64,000 nucleotides of DNA from Gemmatimonas sp. (GTDB taxonomy: Bacteria; Gemmatimonadota; Gemmatimonadetes; Gemmatimonadales; Gemmatimonadaceae): NCBI RefSeq assembly GCF_031426495.1, contig NZ_JANPLK010000040.1, positions 124,001 to 188,000 on the forward strand. Reading direction: 5' to 3'. The notes beneath the pieces are model-generated. The model made no database searches. It was not told the DNA's origin and saw only the letters and a program-made list of their open reading frames with translations. Positions 15,462 to 23,892 of the stretch are shown here, one piece after another. The position numbers and the translations under genes are program-made. The first letter of the stretch is position 1, and each line of letters starts with the position of its first letter.

Positions 15462-17355
15462 ACGGTAGCCGCGCGTATACGCCGCGCGGGTCGTTGTAGC
15501 GCAGGAGCACGTCCAGCTCACGCGTGATGTCCCTTGCCAGTGCGCTGGCCGGGCCGCGTCCCGTCAGCAATGCGTTGGCACCTGCCGGCGAGGCAGCACG
15601 GATCGCCGCTGCCACCGGCGTCGGGTTGCGGTCCAGCATATCCGTTAGCTTCTCGGTCGCGCTCTTCACGCGCGGGTACTCACGCACATCGTAGTCGCCG
15701 GTGATTTTGGCCAGCGTGGCGGCACTTTTGAGCGCAGCATCGAGCCCTCCGATCGAATCCACGAGGCCGATGCGCATCGCGTCTTCGCCCGACCACACAC
15801 GTCCTTCGGCAATCGCCCGCACCGAATCGGACGAAAGTCTGCGCGCCGTTGACACGCGCGTGATGAAGGCCTCGTACACGGCATCCGTGCCACGCTGCAG
15901 CACCGCGAGTTCGGCCTCGGACCGCGGACGCGCGAGGGAGAACAGATCGGCGTAGCGTCCCGTTTTTACGGTGTCGAAGGTCACGCCATTGCGATTGGCC
16001 AGCGCCTTGATATTCGGCACGAGTGAGAACACGCCGATCGAGCCGGTGATCGTGTTTGGCTGTGCGAACACACGGGCTGCCGCCGTGCTGATCCAGTAGC
16101 CACCGCTCGCCGCCACCGTGCCCATCGACACCACGATCGGCTTCTGTTTGCGAATGAGCGTGAGTTCGCGCTGGATCTGCTCCGAGGCAATCGCACTGCC
16201 GCCCGGGCTGTTCACGCGCAACACCACGGCCTTCACCTTGGCGTCGTTGCGCACGCGACGCAGTTCGCGTGACAGCGAAGCCCCACCGATCGTGCCATCA
16301 CCACCCTCGCCATCCACGATGTCGCCTTCAGCGTAGACAATGGCAATGGTTTGACTCGCGCTGAAACTGCGATCCTTCGCCACCGCGAGCGGCGCGTAGT
16401 TACCCAGCGTGATCTGCGGCAGCGTGGGCCGATCGAGCAGGGTGGCCATCTCGGCCGCGCGGATGCTGTCCTTGGCGCTCTGCTTGCCCCCGTCGGCCGA
16501 GCGCGCCGCCGAGGCGAGCTTCTGCAAATCGTCGAGGACATCGTCGAAGTAGGCGACACGATCAACCAGCTTGGCGGCCTTGGCGTCAGCCGGCAGAATG
16601 ATGCCCTGCGTGTCCACGATGGTCTGCAACGCAATCGTGTCGATACCACGACTCTGTGCCACTCCGCGTTTCACTTCGCTCCACAAGTCGCCCAGATACG
16701 ATTCGGTCTGCAGGCGATTCTCCGGACTCATGTCTGTGCGCGTGAACGGCTCGACCGCGGCCTTGAAGCGACCCACGCGACTCACCTGCATGCCGATGCC
16801 GTACTTCTCGAACATGCCGGTGAAGAACACCTGCTCCGAAGCGAGACCGGGCAGGAGCAACGAGCCGAACGGATCGAGAGTGACCACGCTGGCGGCCGAC
16901 GCCAGGTAGTAGTCACGCGTATCCGGATTCACGAGATAGGCGTGCACCGGCTTCTTCGACTGCCGGAAGCTGGCGATCGCCGCGCGCAGCTCGCGCAGCG
17001 CCGCAAAACCCGAGGCATAGCCGTCGGCGGAGATGGATCCACGCAACAGGATGCCGCTGATGCGATCGTCGTCGGCGGCGGCTTTGAGGGCGATCGTCGC
17101 GGCGCGCAGTGGAATGGCGTCACCGCGTCCGGCCGAGAGCGCGTCATCGAGGAATGACTCCGCCTTTGCTTCGGCGGGGCGGTCGGAGAACGCGCGATCC
17201 AGATCGATCACGAGCACCGAGCCATCGGCGACCTTCACCGGATCCTTCGAGCCGGCAGAGGCCGCGATGCCGACGATCAGCAAGATGCCACCCACCACGC
17301 AGATCGCGATCGTGAGCAGGTTGGCGGCGATGGCGGTCAGAAACTGCTTCATCAT
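15442..17355 (-). CDS. sppA: SppA: membrane signal-peptide peptidase, long (67K) type
   Basis: The 637-residue length and two-domain repeat match the long SppA type. One N-terminal transmembrane helix (LLTIAICVVGGILLIVGI) anchors it with the protease domains in the periplasm, where it degrades cleaved signal peptides. The catalytic dyad is present: Lys198 in SRVGRFKAAVEPF of the first half and Ser417 in GTVAASGGYWIS of the second half. These correspond to the Lys/Ser pair of the E. coli enzyme. NSPGGS and TGSIGV flanks are also conserved. ATG ATG at 17355/17352 gives the start. It is divergent from the acyl-CoA dehydrogenase gene and shares the ~210-bp intergenic region with it. It converges on the HD-GYP-like regulator. 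Confidence 0.95.
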   Translation of the reverse strand: MMKQFLTAIAANLLTIAICVVGGILLIVGIAASAGSKDPVKVADGSVLVIDLDRAFSDRPAEAKAESFLDDALSAGRGDAIPLRAATIALKAAADDDRISGILLRGSISADGYASGFAALRELRAAIASFRQSKKPVHAYLVNPDTRDYYLASAASVVTLDPFGSLLLPGLASEQVFFTGMFEKYGIGMQVSRVGRFKAAVEPFTRTDMSPENRLQTESYLGDLWSEVKRGVAQSRGIDTIALQTIVDTQGIILPADAKAAKLVDRVAYFDDVLDDLQKLASAARSADGGKQSAKDSIRAAEMATLLDRPTLPQITLGNYAPLAVAKDRSFSASQTIAIVYAEGDIVDGEGGDGTIGGASLSRELRRVRNDAKVKAVVLRVNSPGGSAIASEQIQRELTLIRKQKPIVVSMGTVAASGGYWISTAAARVFAQPNTITGSIGVFSLVPNIKALANRNGVTFDTVKTGRYADLFSLARPRSEAELAVLQRGTDAVYEAFITRVSTARRLSSDSVRAIAEGRVWSGEDAMRIGLVDSIGGLDAALKSAATLAKITGDYDVREYPRVKSATEKLTDMLDRNPTPVAAAIRAASPAGANALLTGRGPASALARDITRELDVLLRYNDPRGVYARLPFILRVR

Positions 17356-17564
17356 TGTCCGGACTCGAGAGGTATCGGCGAGCGTGGCCTGTAGCTCCTA
17401 CGTTCGCAGCGTCGAAAAAGCTCCAGAAGGGTATACCGACGAGTCGGTGCATTCAAAACATGACGGTCGCGTCGCAATTGGGGCTTGCCGGCGTCCGGAT
17501 TCCATCACAGCTTCCAAGGGAGCAAGTCACCCCCGCTGTTATCCCGCCCGGAGGACGCCCGTCC

Positions 17565-19355
17565 ATGCCCGCCTACAAGGCTCCACTCGACGATATTCGC
17601 TTTCTGCTGCATGACGTGCACGATGTCGCGCAGTTGGCCGCGCTCCCTGGGTTTGAGGACGCGACGCCCGACATGATCGACGCCGTGCTCGTTGAAGGCG
17701 CCAAGATCTGCGAGGAGGTGCTCTTCCCCATCAACCAGAGCGGCGACACGGAAGGGGTGAAGTACGAGAACGGCGAGGTGCGCACGCCGAGCGGCTTCAA
17801 GGAGGCGTACACGCAGTATGCGGCCGGTGGCTGGACCGGTGTGGCGGCCGACGCGAAGTACGGTGGACAGGGGCTTCCTGAGTCGGTGCGCTTCGTGATG
17901 GAGGAGATGCTCTGCTCCTCGAACCTCTCGTTCAGCATGTATCCCGGACTCACGCATGGGGCGGTGAGCGCGCTGCTCAGCCACGGCTCGGACGAGCTCA
18001 AGGATCGCTTCCTCCCCAAACTGATCGACGGCACGTGGGGCGGCACGATGTGCCTCACCGAAGCGCATAGCGGCACCGACCTCGGCATCATCAGCACGAA
18101 GGCGATTCCGGCCGGCGACGGCGCCTACAAGATTACCGGCAGCAAGATCTTCATCTCGGCCGGCGATCACGACCTCACGGAAAACATCGTGCACCTGGTG
18201 CTCGCCAAACTGCCCGACGCACCTGGCGGCACGAAGGGGATTTCGCTGTTCCTGGTGCCCAAGTATCTGCCCAAGGAAGACGGCACGCCCGGCACGCGGA
18301 ATGGTGTCACGGTGGGCTCCATCGAACACAAGATGGGCATCAAGGCCTCGGCCACGTGCGTGCTCAACTTCGAGGACGCCACCGGCTGGATGGTGGGCGA
18401 GCCGCACAAGGGCATGCGGGCGATGTTCGTGATGATGAACGGCGCGCGCCTGGCGGTGGGCCTGCAGGGATTGGGACTCTCCGAAGTCGCGTATCAGAAC
18501 GCGCTCTCGTACGCGAAAGACCGCCTGCAGGGCCGCTCGCTCACGGGCCCCAAGAATCCCTCAGGGCCGGCCGATTCGATCCTCGTGCATCCCGATGTGC
18601 GCAAAGGCTTGCTGCGCATCAAGGCGTTCAACGAAGGCATGCGGTCGCTGGCGTATTGGGTGGGCATTCGCATCGATCTCGAGCACCGTCACGCCGATGC
18701 GGCGGTGCGGGAAGCAGCCGAAGATCTGGTGGCGCTGATGACCCCAGTCATCAAGGCCTTCCTCACCGACAAGGGCTTCGACAACACGAACATCGCGTTG
18801 CAGACGCTCGGCGGGCACGGCTACATCAAGGAGTACGGCATCGAGCAGTACGTGCGTGATGCGCGTATTGCGCAGATCTACGAGGGCACGAACGCGGTGC
18901 AGGCGCTCGACTTGGTGGGTCGCAAGCTCCCAATGGAAGGCGGGCGCTTGGTGCGTCGCTTCTTCGAACTGGTGAAGGGCGACGTGGACGCGGCGGCGCA
19001 GGTAGACGGGCTCGAGGAGTTCGCGAAGGCGCTCGGCGGATCGCTCTATCAGCTCCAGAAGGCGACGATGCTGCTGGCCGAGAAGGGCTTTGCAAATCCT
19101 GATGAAGTGGGTGCGGCCGCTACGGAGTATCTGCACCTCATGGGATACGTCGCGGTGGGCTGGCAGTGGCTCCGCATGGCGACCGTGGCGCAGCAGCAGC
19201 TGGCGGCCGGGAAGGGAGACAAGCGGTTCCTCGAGGCCAAGCTGAAAACGGCACGGTTCTACTTCGGTCGACTTTTACCGGAAGCGGCGACGCTGCTGGC
19301 GGCGATTCAGGCGGGTTCAGCGCCGATCATGGCGTTCGCCGACGACGAGTTCTGA
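17565..19355 (+). CDS. Acyl-CoA dehydrogenase, long FadE5-like type
   Basis: An ATG at 17565 preceded by GGAGGA at 17550-17555 decides the start; the open frame begins 210 bases earlier but without a ribosome site. The 596-residue product is longer than a classical acyl-CoA dehydrogenase. It has the N-terminal extension (YKAPLDDIRFLLHDVHD) and the extra C-terminal helical domain characteristic of the FadE5 branch. FAD/substrate motifs seen are CLTEAHSGTDLG and KITGSKIFIS. The catalytic base is the Glu of QIYEGTNAVQALDLVGRK near residue 440. It performs the first step of fatty-acid beta-oxidation with an electron-transfer flavoprotein as acceptor. No thiolase or hydratase gene adjoins it. Confidence 0.94.
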   Translation: MPAYKAPLDDIRFLLHDVHDVAQLAALPGFEDATPDMIDAVLVEGAKICEEVLFPINQSGDTEGVKYENGEVRTPSGFKEAYTQYAAGGWTGVAADAKYGGQGLPESVRFVMEEMLCSSNLSFSMYPGLTHGAVSALLSHGSDELKDRFLPKLIDGTWGGTMCLTEAHSGTDLGIISTKAIPAGDGAYKITGSKIFISAGDHDLTENIVHLVLAKLPDAPGGTKGISLFLVPKYLPKEDGTPGTRNGVTVGSIEHKMGIKASATCVLNFEDATGWMVGEPHKGMRAMFVMMNGARLAVGLQGLGLSEVAYQNALSYAKDRLQGRSLTGPKNPSGPADSILVHPDVRKGLLRIKAFNEGMRSLAYWVGIRIDLEHRHADAAVREAAEDLVALMTPVIKAFLTDKGFDNTNIALQTLGGHGYIKEYGIEQYVRDARIAQIYEGTNAVQALDLVGRKLPMEGGRLVRRFFELVKGDVDAAAQVDGLEEFAKALGGSLYQLQKATMLLAEKGFANPDEVGAAATEYLHLMGYVAVGWQWLRMATVAQQQLAAGKGDKRFLEAKLKTARFYFGRLLPEAATLLAAIQAGSAPIMAFADDEF

Positions 19356-19380
19356 GCGGGCGCTGTGCGTAATGCGTGTG

Positions 19381-19407
19381 CCCGCCGTGTAACGGTGCCA
19401 CGGCGGG
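19381..19407 (+). terminator. Hairpin after the acyl-CoA dehydrogenase gene
   Basis: CCCGCCGTG (19381-19389) pairs perfectly with CACGGCGGG (19399-19407) around a 9-base loop, 25 bases after the stop codon. There is no T-run, so it may be a weak or Rho-assisted terminator or an mRNA-stabilising hairpin. Confidence 0.5.
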
Positions 19408-19462
19408 TACTCAACTCCTGGGTGGGACGTGCCGATAGTTAAGGCAACCTCACACCCACTTC

Positions 19463-20656
19463 ATGTTCTTCAAGAAGCTCGTGTCTGAGCCCCGCCCCTC
19501 GATCGAACGAAGCAGTTCGAACGGCGCGTCCGGCTCCCCAACCCTGCAAGCGATCTCCGGCAGCTCCAGCACGGAGGTCTCCGTCTCGCCCGCGTCCCCG
19601 AGCAGCGAGGCCGGTCTCGGTCTGGTGCTCGATGCCCTTGGGGGCGTCCTGACCGCGCTGTCTCGCTATCCGATCGATCTCCCGGATCGACCCGCGGAGA
19701 AGAGCGCGGAAGAAATCGCGCGATGGCAACGTCACGCGACGATGGGATATCCCTTGGAAGAAGGGGCGGGCACGCTTGGCGTGACAGATCGCGATTGGGG
19801 CGGCGTGGTCCGTGCGGTGACCGAGCAGCGCCGGGAAGAGCACAAGTACATGGATTCGTCGATCACCGAACTCCGTGAGGCCCTCTGGGCCTGCGTCGAG
19901 ACGGTGCACAACGCGGTGAAGATCGACCATTCGACCGACGCGTCGACGGAAACGCAGATGGACCGGGCGAAGAACGCCCTGAAGCGGTTGCAGACCGGGT
20001 CGATCAAACAGGAAGTGTTGGGTGCGGTGCTGTCGATCGAGGGTGCGCTACAGACGCGTCGTGATCAGCAGCAGGAGCAGTACGTGTCGCTCGCCACGAA
20101 GCTCGACCGCATGGGCAAGCAGCTCGAGGAGGCGCGCAAGGAGAGCACGACCGATCCGCTCACCGGCATCGGCAACCGCAAGCTGTTCGACATGATGGGA
20201 CCGCGCGCGGTGCAGATGTATGCCCTGGGCCGTCAGCCGGTGGTGCTGCTCATGATCGACCTCGACAAGCTCAAGCTCGTGAACGACATGTACGGGCATC
20301 AAGCCGGTGACGCCGCGATCGCGAATCTGGGCGGTGCGTTGGCGAGGGTGTTCCTTCGTCAGAGCGACGTGCTCTGCCGGTACGGCGGCGACGAGTTCGC
20401 CGCGATTCTACACAACACCGACTGGAAGATGGCGCAGACCTTGGCGCGTCGACTGCAGGAGCAGGTGGCGGCCATGCCGGCACCGCACCCGGCCATGGAG
20501 TTCTCGATTGGCGCGTCGGTGGGCGTGGCCCAGCTGGAAGCGCACGAAGAGGTGGATGAATGGATTGCGCGTGCCGACAAGGCTTTGTACAAGGCCAAGC
20601 AGAATGGTCGGGACCGGGTGTGTGTGGCGGAAAGCCTCTTGCTCAAAACGGCCTGA
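19463..20656 (+). CDS. Diguanylate cyclase (GGDEF) with uncharacterised N-terminal helical domain
   Basis: The 397-residue protein has no membrane segment. Residues ~45-215 form a mostly helical region with heptad-like stretches (EEHKYMDSSITELREALW; RRDQQQEQYVSLATKLDRM) that may dimerise or sense a ligand; I do not recognise it. The GGDEF domain (~225-395) is intact: TTDPLTGIGNRKLFD, DLDKLKLVNDMYGHQAGD and the active-site RYGGDEFAA. An RQSD inhibitory I-site sits five residues before GGDEF. It should make c-di-GMP from two GTP and be product-inhibited. The degenerate EAL and HD-GYP proteins of the window have no obvious hydrolase activity, so degradation must be encoded elsewhere. A strong terminator follows directly. 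Confidence 0.93.
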   Translation: MFFKKLVSEPRPSIERSSSNGASGSPTLQAISGSSSTEVSVSPASPSSEAGLGLVLDALGGVLTALSRYPIDLPDRPAEKSAEEIARWQRHATMGYPLEEGAGTLGVTDRDWGGVVRAVTEQRREEHKYMDSSITELREALWACVETVHNAVKIDHSTDASTETQMDRAKNALKRLQTGSIKQEVLGAVLSIEGALQTRRDQQQEQYVSLATKLDRMGKQLEEARKESTTDPLTGIGNRKLFDMMGPRAVQMYALGRQPVVLLMIDLDKLKLVNDMYGHQAGDAAIANLGGALARVFLRQSDVLCRYGGDEFAAILHNTDWKMAQTLARRLQEQVAAMPAPHPAMEFSIGASVGVAQLEAHEEVDEWIARADKALYKAKQNGRDRVCVAESLLLKTA

Positions 20657-20682
20657 TTGGGCCGGTTGAGCGGGAGGTAATG

Positions 20683-20723
20683 CAACGCGGGCCCGGTCGA
20701 TTGACCGGGCCCGCGTTGGTTTT
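20683..20723 (+). terminator. Strong intrinsic terminator after the diguanylate cyclase gene
   Basis: A perfect 16-bp stem (20683-20698 with 20703-20718), a GATT tetraloop and a GTTTT tail, 26 bases past the stop codon. Confidence 0.9.
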
Positions 20724-21060
20724 GGTGGTTCGTGAAGGACCTTGTCGAAGGTGTTGTTGTCGGTGTAGGTGCCCCATAGTGTTTTTCGATGGTGAGGAGC
20801 AGAAGAACGCGGGAGAACGCAAGGTTGAGAATGCAACGCGCAGCCTGCGGTGCGTCTTGAACGGTATATTGGATGGCTCGGTCTGCTGTGGTAGAACCGC
20901 ACGTATTGTTGCTCTTGCGCTACAGCTTTGCTGAGGCGCTGTGAACATCAAAGTTCTCGCAATCTTTGAGGAATTCGTAAAACGTTGCAGCGTATGCGCT
21001 TGCTGACGCAGCGTGGCTTCTTTCAGGTCGCGCCTGTTCGTCTGCCGCGCGGCACGCGAA

Positions 21061-21089
21061 TTGAAACGCTTTAAGACATTGAATACCGT
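21061..21089 (+). promoter_or_regulatory. Candidate promoter of the PEP-CTERM gene
   Basis: TTGAAA at 21061-21066, a 17-base spacer and TACCGT at 21084-21089, 28 bases before the ATG at 21117. The -35 box is good and the -10 box is weak (TA and final T only). Confidence 0.35.
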
Positions 21090-21116
21090 TGTGCTCACTC
21101 CCAAGCCTCGAAACCA

Positions 21117-21737
21117 ATGTTCAAGAAACTTGTAGTAGCGGCCGTGGTTGCCTTTGCCTTGCCGACGATGGCGCAGGCTCAGGTCATCTTCCCCGGGGAC
21201 CTGAACAGTCCCCTAGCAGCGACGCCGTGCAAGCTGGACATTTTCGTGAGCTTCACGGCTGCGAAGTGTGCGGGCTTCTACGACAAGAACGCCATAGACT
21301 TCGACACCGGCGACAATCCGACTTCTCAGGCGCAGAATGCGCTCGGGAAGCTTGGGAGTTCCTCTTCGTCCACGGTGCTCAAAGTCGGGAGCTGGAACGG
21401 TACCTCGTCGTTCGGGAATACCATGAAAGGTTGGACCGTGGTCGGTATGCACTGGGGCAACTATTTCGACGATGTGAACAACCAGTCGGGAAACGGCAAC
21501 GTGTCCGCATTCTTTCTCTTCGATTTTGGCAGTACGGGCACCAATAGCCTAGCCCTCAAGACCGATTATAAGAACGGCATTTCTAACTTCGCTATTCTGA
21601 CGACGCAGTCCTGCAAGACTGGTGAGTCGTGCGGCGCGCTGATCACTTCCGTCCCCGAGCCGTCCACCTACGCCCTCATGGCGTCGGGCCTGCTCGGCAT
21701 CTTCGGCTTCGCCCGTCGTCGCCGCAACAACGCCTGA
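21117..21737 (+). CDS. Secreted PEP-CTERM sorting-domain protein
   Basis: The 206-residue product has a signal peptide (MFKKLVVAAVVAF ... TMAQAQ) and a C-terminal exosortase tag. The tag consists of VPEPSTYALM, a short hydrophobic helix (GLLGIFGFA) and the basic end RRRRNN. Such proteins are exported, cut by an exosortase (EpsH/XrtA) and released or attached with exopolysaccharide. The middle is rich in Asn, Gly, Ser and aromatic residues, with Cys pairs (PCKLD, KCAGFYD, SCKTGESCG) that may form disulfides. It looks like a small beta-sandwich. Function unknown; biofilm or surface adhesion is typical of the class. It stands alone between two terminators. No exosortase gene is in the window. 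Lower GC than its neighbours. Confidence 0.9.
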   Translation: MFKKLVVAAVVAFALPTMAQAQVIFPGDLNSPLAATPCKLDIFVSFTAAKCAGFYDKNAIDFDTGDNPTSQAQNALGKLGSSSSSTVLKVGSWNGTSSFGNTMKGWTVVGMHWGNYFDDVNNQSGNGNVSAFFLFDFGSTGTNSLALKTDYKNGISNFAILTTQSCKTGESCGALITSVPEPSTYALMASGLLGIFGFARRRRNNA

Positions 21738-21766
21738 GCTCTCGACTAGCTACACTAGCTTCACAC

Positions 21767-21804
21767 ACCACCGCCTCGGCCAGTCGTCGAGGCGGTGGTT
21801 TTTT
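21767..21804 (+). terminator. Intrinsic terminator after the PEP-CTERM gene
   Basis: ACCACCGCCTCG (21767-21778) pairs perfectly with CGAGGCGGTGGT (21788-21799) around a 9-base loop, followed by six T residues (21799-21804). Confidence 0.93.
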
Positions 21805-21867
21805 GCGCGTTACTCAGGTTTGCAAGCGTGGCCGGCTACAGCCCACAGCCCAAATCCCCCGCCGTTC

Positions 21868-21915
21868 ATTACTAGCGCCCCTAATTCCTAGCGCTGTTGA
21901 TTCCTAGCGCCGTTA
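21868..21915. repeat. 16-bp tandem repeat, three copies, ending in the ATPase stop codon
   Basis: Units at 21868-21883, 21884-21899 and 21900-21915 share ATTcCTAGCGCcgtt-like sequence; units two and three differ at two positions. The final TTA of unit three is the TAA stop codon of the minus-strand ATPase gene, so repeat slippage would change only its 3' flank. Confidence 0.85.
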
Positions 21916-23784
21916 GCCGTTTCTCCCCGCGCCCGCTGCTCTCAACGCATTCAAAATCACCGCCACATCAATCGCTTCTTGAATGAGCGCCCCCGCGATC
22001 GGCGTCAGCATCCCCGCCGCCGCAAACCCCATTCCCACCAAGCTCAGCCCCAGCCCCACGAAGATCGACTGCTTCGCGATCATCAATGACCGCCGCCCGA
22101 TCCGCACCGCTTCCGGTACCCTCCGCGGATCATCAATGAGCAGCACTACATCGGCCGCTTCCGCCACCACCCCACCGCCGTGTCCCGCCAGCGCGATCCC
22201 TACCGTCGCCGTGGTCAACGAGGGCGCGTCGTTCGTACCGTCGCCTACCATGACCACCCGACGACCGCGCGCCTCCAACGCCGCCACGCGCGCCACCTTG
22301 GCCTCGGCCGTGAGATCGCCCTCGAACTGCGTGATCCCCACTTCGCGCGCGATCTTCGCCACGTTCTCGGTCGTGTCGCCCGAGAGCAGATACGCGTCGC
22401 TGATCCCGAGCGCCGCCAGCTCGGCGAACATCGGCGCGAGTTCTTCCCGCAGTTCGTCGGCAAACTCGATACGCGCCACCGACGGCACCTGACCGTTCGG
22501 CACGCCGCCGTGGCTGTCATCGGTCGCCACATACGCGCGCAGCCCCGATGCGCCGACTTCCAAGGCCGAGAGTCGTGCGGCCATCGACGGCACCCGCTCG
22601 CGCACGAAGTCGGGTGACCCCACCGCCACGTAACGACCGTTCACCATACCCGTTACACCGCGGCCGGCGGTTTCCACCAGCTCGGTCGCGATCCGCATCG
22701 TCGCCCCCCGTGACTCGGCCTCGGCCACAATGACGCGGGCCAGCAAATGTCCCGAGCCTTGTTCGACCGCCGCCGCGATCTCCAACATCGACTCCACCGA
22801 GACGCCGTCGTCGGTGACCACCTGATGCACGCGCGGTTTGCCAACGGTGAGCGTGCCGGTCTTGTCGAAGACCGCCGAGTTCACCGAGGCCAGCGCTTCG
22901 AGGGCGCCACCGTTGCGCACGATGATCGAGCGACGCGCCGCGCGATTGATGCCACCAATGATCGCCACCGGTGCCGCGAGTATCAGCGGGCAGGGAGTCG
23001 CCACCACGAGCACCGCCAGCACCCGGGTCCAATCATGCGACACGAACCACGCCATGGCGCACGCCGCGAGCGCGAGTGGCGTGAACCACACCGCCCATTT
23101 GTCGGCCGTACGCTGTAACGGACTCTTGGACGCCTGCGCGGTGCGTACCAGATCCACGATCCTGGCGTACTGACTGTCCTGCGACGTGCGCACCGCGCGC
23201 AGCGACAGCGCCCCTTCCTGATTCACACTGCCCGAGAGCAGTGCCGTGCCGGCGGCAGCGCGCACGGGAATCGGTTCGCCGGTGAGTCGAGACGTGTCGA
23301 CGTGGGAGGACCCGCTGACCACCGTGCCGTCGCAGGGGACCAGTTCGCCAGGACGCACGAGCAGGTCGTCGCCCGGCTTGATCTCGATGGCCTCGATGTC
23401 GTGGACCTGTCCCTTCACCACCCGGTGCGCCGTTCGCGGCGCATCGGCCTCGAGCGATGCGACGGCGCTCGACGCACGCGCCACCGCATACGCATCGAGC
23501 GCTTCCCCGCCGGTTTGCATGAGCACCACCACCAGACCAGCTAACGGTTGCCCCAGCAGGATTGAGCCGGCGATCGCCAGCATCGCCACCACGTCGGCGG
23601 CGAACTCTCCGCGCAGCAACCCGGCAAAGGTCCGCCACGCCACGGGAATCCCCGTGAGTAGGAGACCCGCGAACCAGACACGGTTCCGCCACGGATCGGC
23701 GCTCGCCACCACTGGCGTCAGCGTCCCTGCGACAAGGAAGACCAGCGCCGCCGCCGGTAATCGAGGAATCGAGGTCCAGCGCAT
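21913..23784 (-). CDS. Metal-transporting P1B-type ATPase with TPC motif (P1B-5-like)
   Basis: The 623-residue pump has about six predicted membrane helices: two or three before the actuator domain (TGE at 168-170), two around 235-275 and two at the C-terminus. The phosphorylation site is Asp307 in DKTGTLT, and GDGTNDAPSL is the hinge. The membrane metal-site helix reads VATPCPLILAAP, giving a Thr-Pro-Cys motif at 263-265. That places it with the poorly known P1B-5 group (TPC; linked to Ni/Fe in the rhizobial protein Nia). CPC (Cu, Zn/Cd) and SPC (Co/Fe) are excluded. No N-terminal HMA domain and no C-terminal hemerythrin domain are present. The HP motif of the nucleotide domain is GSGHLLAR (Leu after His346), a notable deviation. 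The transported metal cannot be stated. Confidence 0.9.
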   Translation of the reverse strand: MRWTSIPRLPAAALVFLVAGTLTPVVASADPWRNRVWFAGLLLTGIPVAWRTFAGLLRGEFAADVVAMLAIAGSILLGQPLAGLVVVLMQTGGEALDAYAVARASSAVASLEADAPRTAHRVVKGQVHDIEAIEIKPGDDLLVRPGELVPCDGTVVSGSSHVDTSRLTGEPIPVRAAAGTALLSGSVNQEGALSLRAVRTSQDSQYARIVDLVRTAQASKSPLQRTADKWAVWFTPLALAACAMAWFVSHDWTRVLAVLVVATPCPLILAAPVAIIGGINRAARRSIIVRNGGALEALASVNSAVFDKTGTLTVGKPRVHQVVTDDGVSVESMLEIAAAVEQGSGHLLARVIVAEAESRGATMRIATELVETAGRGVTGMVNGRYVAVGSPDFVRERVPSMAARLSALEVGASGLRAYVATDDSHGGVPNGQVPSVARIEFADELREELAPMFAELAALGISDAYLLSGDTTENVAKIAREVGITQFEGDLTAEAKVARVAALEARGRRVVMVGDGTNDAPSLTTATVGIALAGHGGGVVAEAADVVLLIDDPRRVPEAVRIGRRSLMIAKQSIFVGLGLSLVGMGFAAAGMLTPIAGALIQEAIDVAVILNALRAAGAGRNG

Positions 23785-23892
23785 CAGCAGGTTTGCGTGA
23801 AGGAGTCGAACGACAGATGGTGCGACAACCTAAACCGGACGGAATCGGCCCGATGCTGGAAAGTTACCGGTCCGCGAGGCTATTCTCGTGGT

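Larger units (their letters stand above)
20657..21116. other. 460-base gene-free stretch
   Basis: It holds the terminator at 20683-20723 and a candidate promoter at 21061-21089. Between them (20724-21060) base composition is closer to AT/GC balance than in the coding DNA around it, and I see no credible open frame or RNA motif. The minus-strand frame across it has poor composition (many Ser/Thr/Arg, no ribosome site) and is not called. Confidence 0.5.

Noticed and set aside
15411..17355. Loss of the SppA catalytic lysine (no Lys near YYLASAAS)
   Set aside because: The catalytic Lys belongs to the later GRFKAAVEPF motif, where it is present (Lys198).
19385..19400. 16-base sequence GCCGTGTAACGGTGCC repeated near 31300
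   Set aside because: A match of this length between two points of a GC-rich 64-kb window is within what chance gives; at 19385 it is part of a hairpin and at 31300 it is not.
20643..21104. Minus-strand frame across the gap after the diguanylate cyclase
   Set aside because: Composition is unlike a protein, it crosses a strong terminator, and it has no ribosome site.
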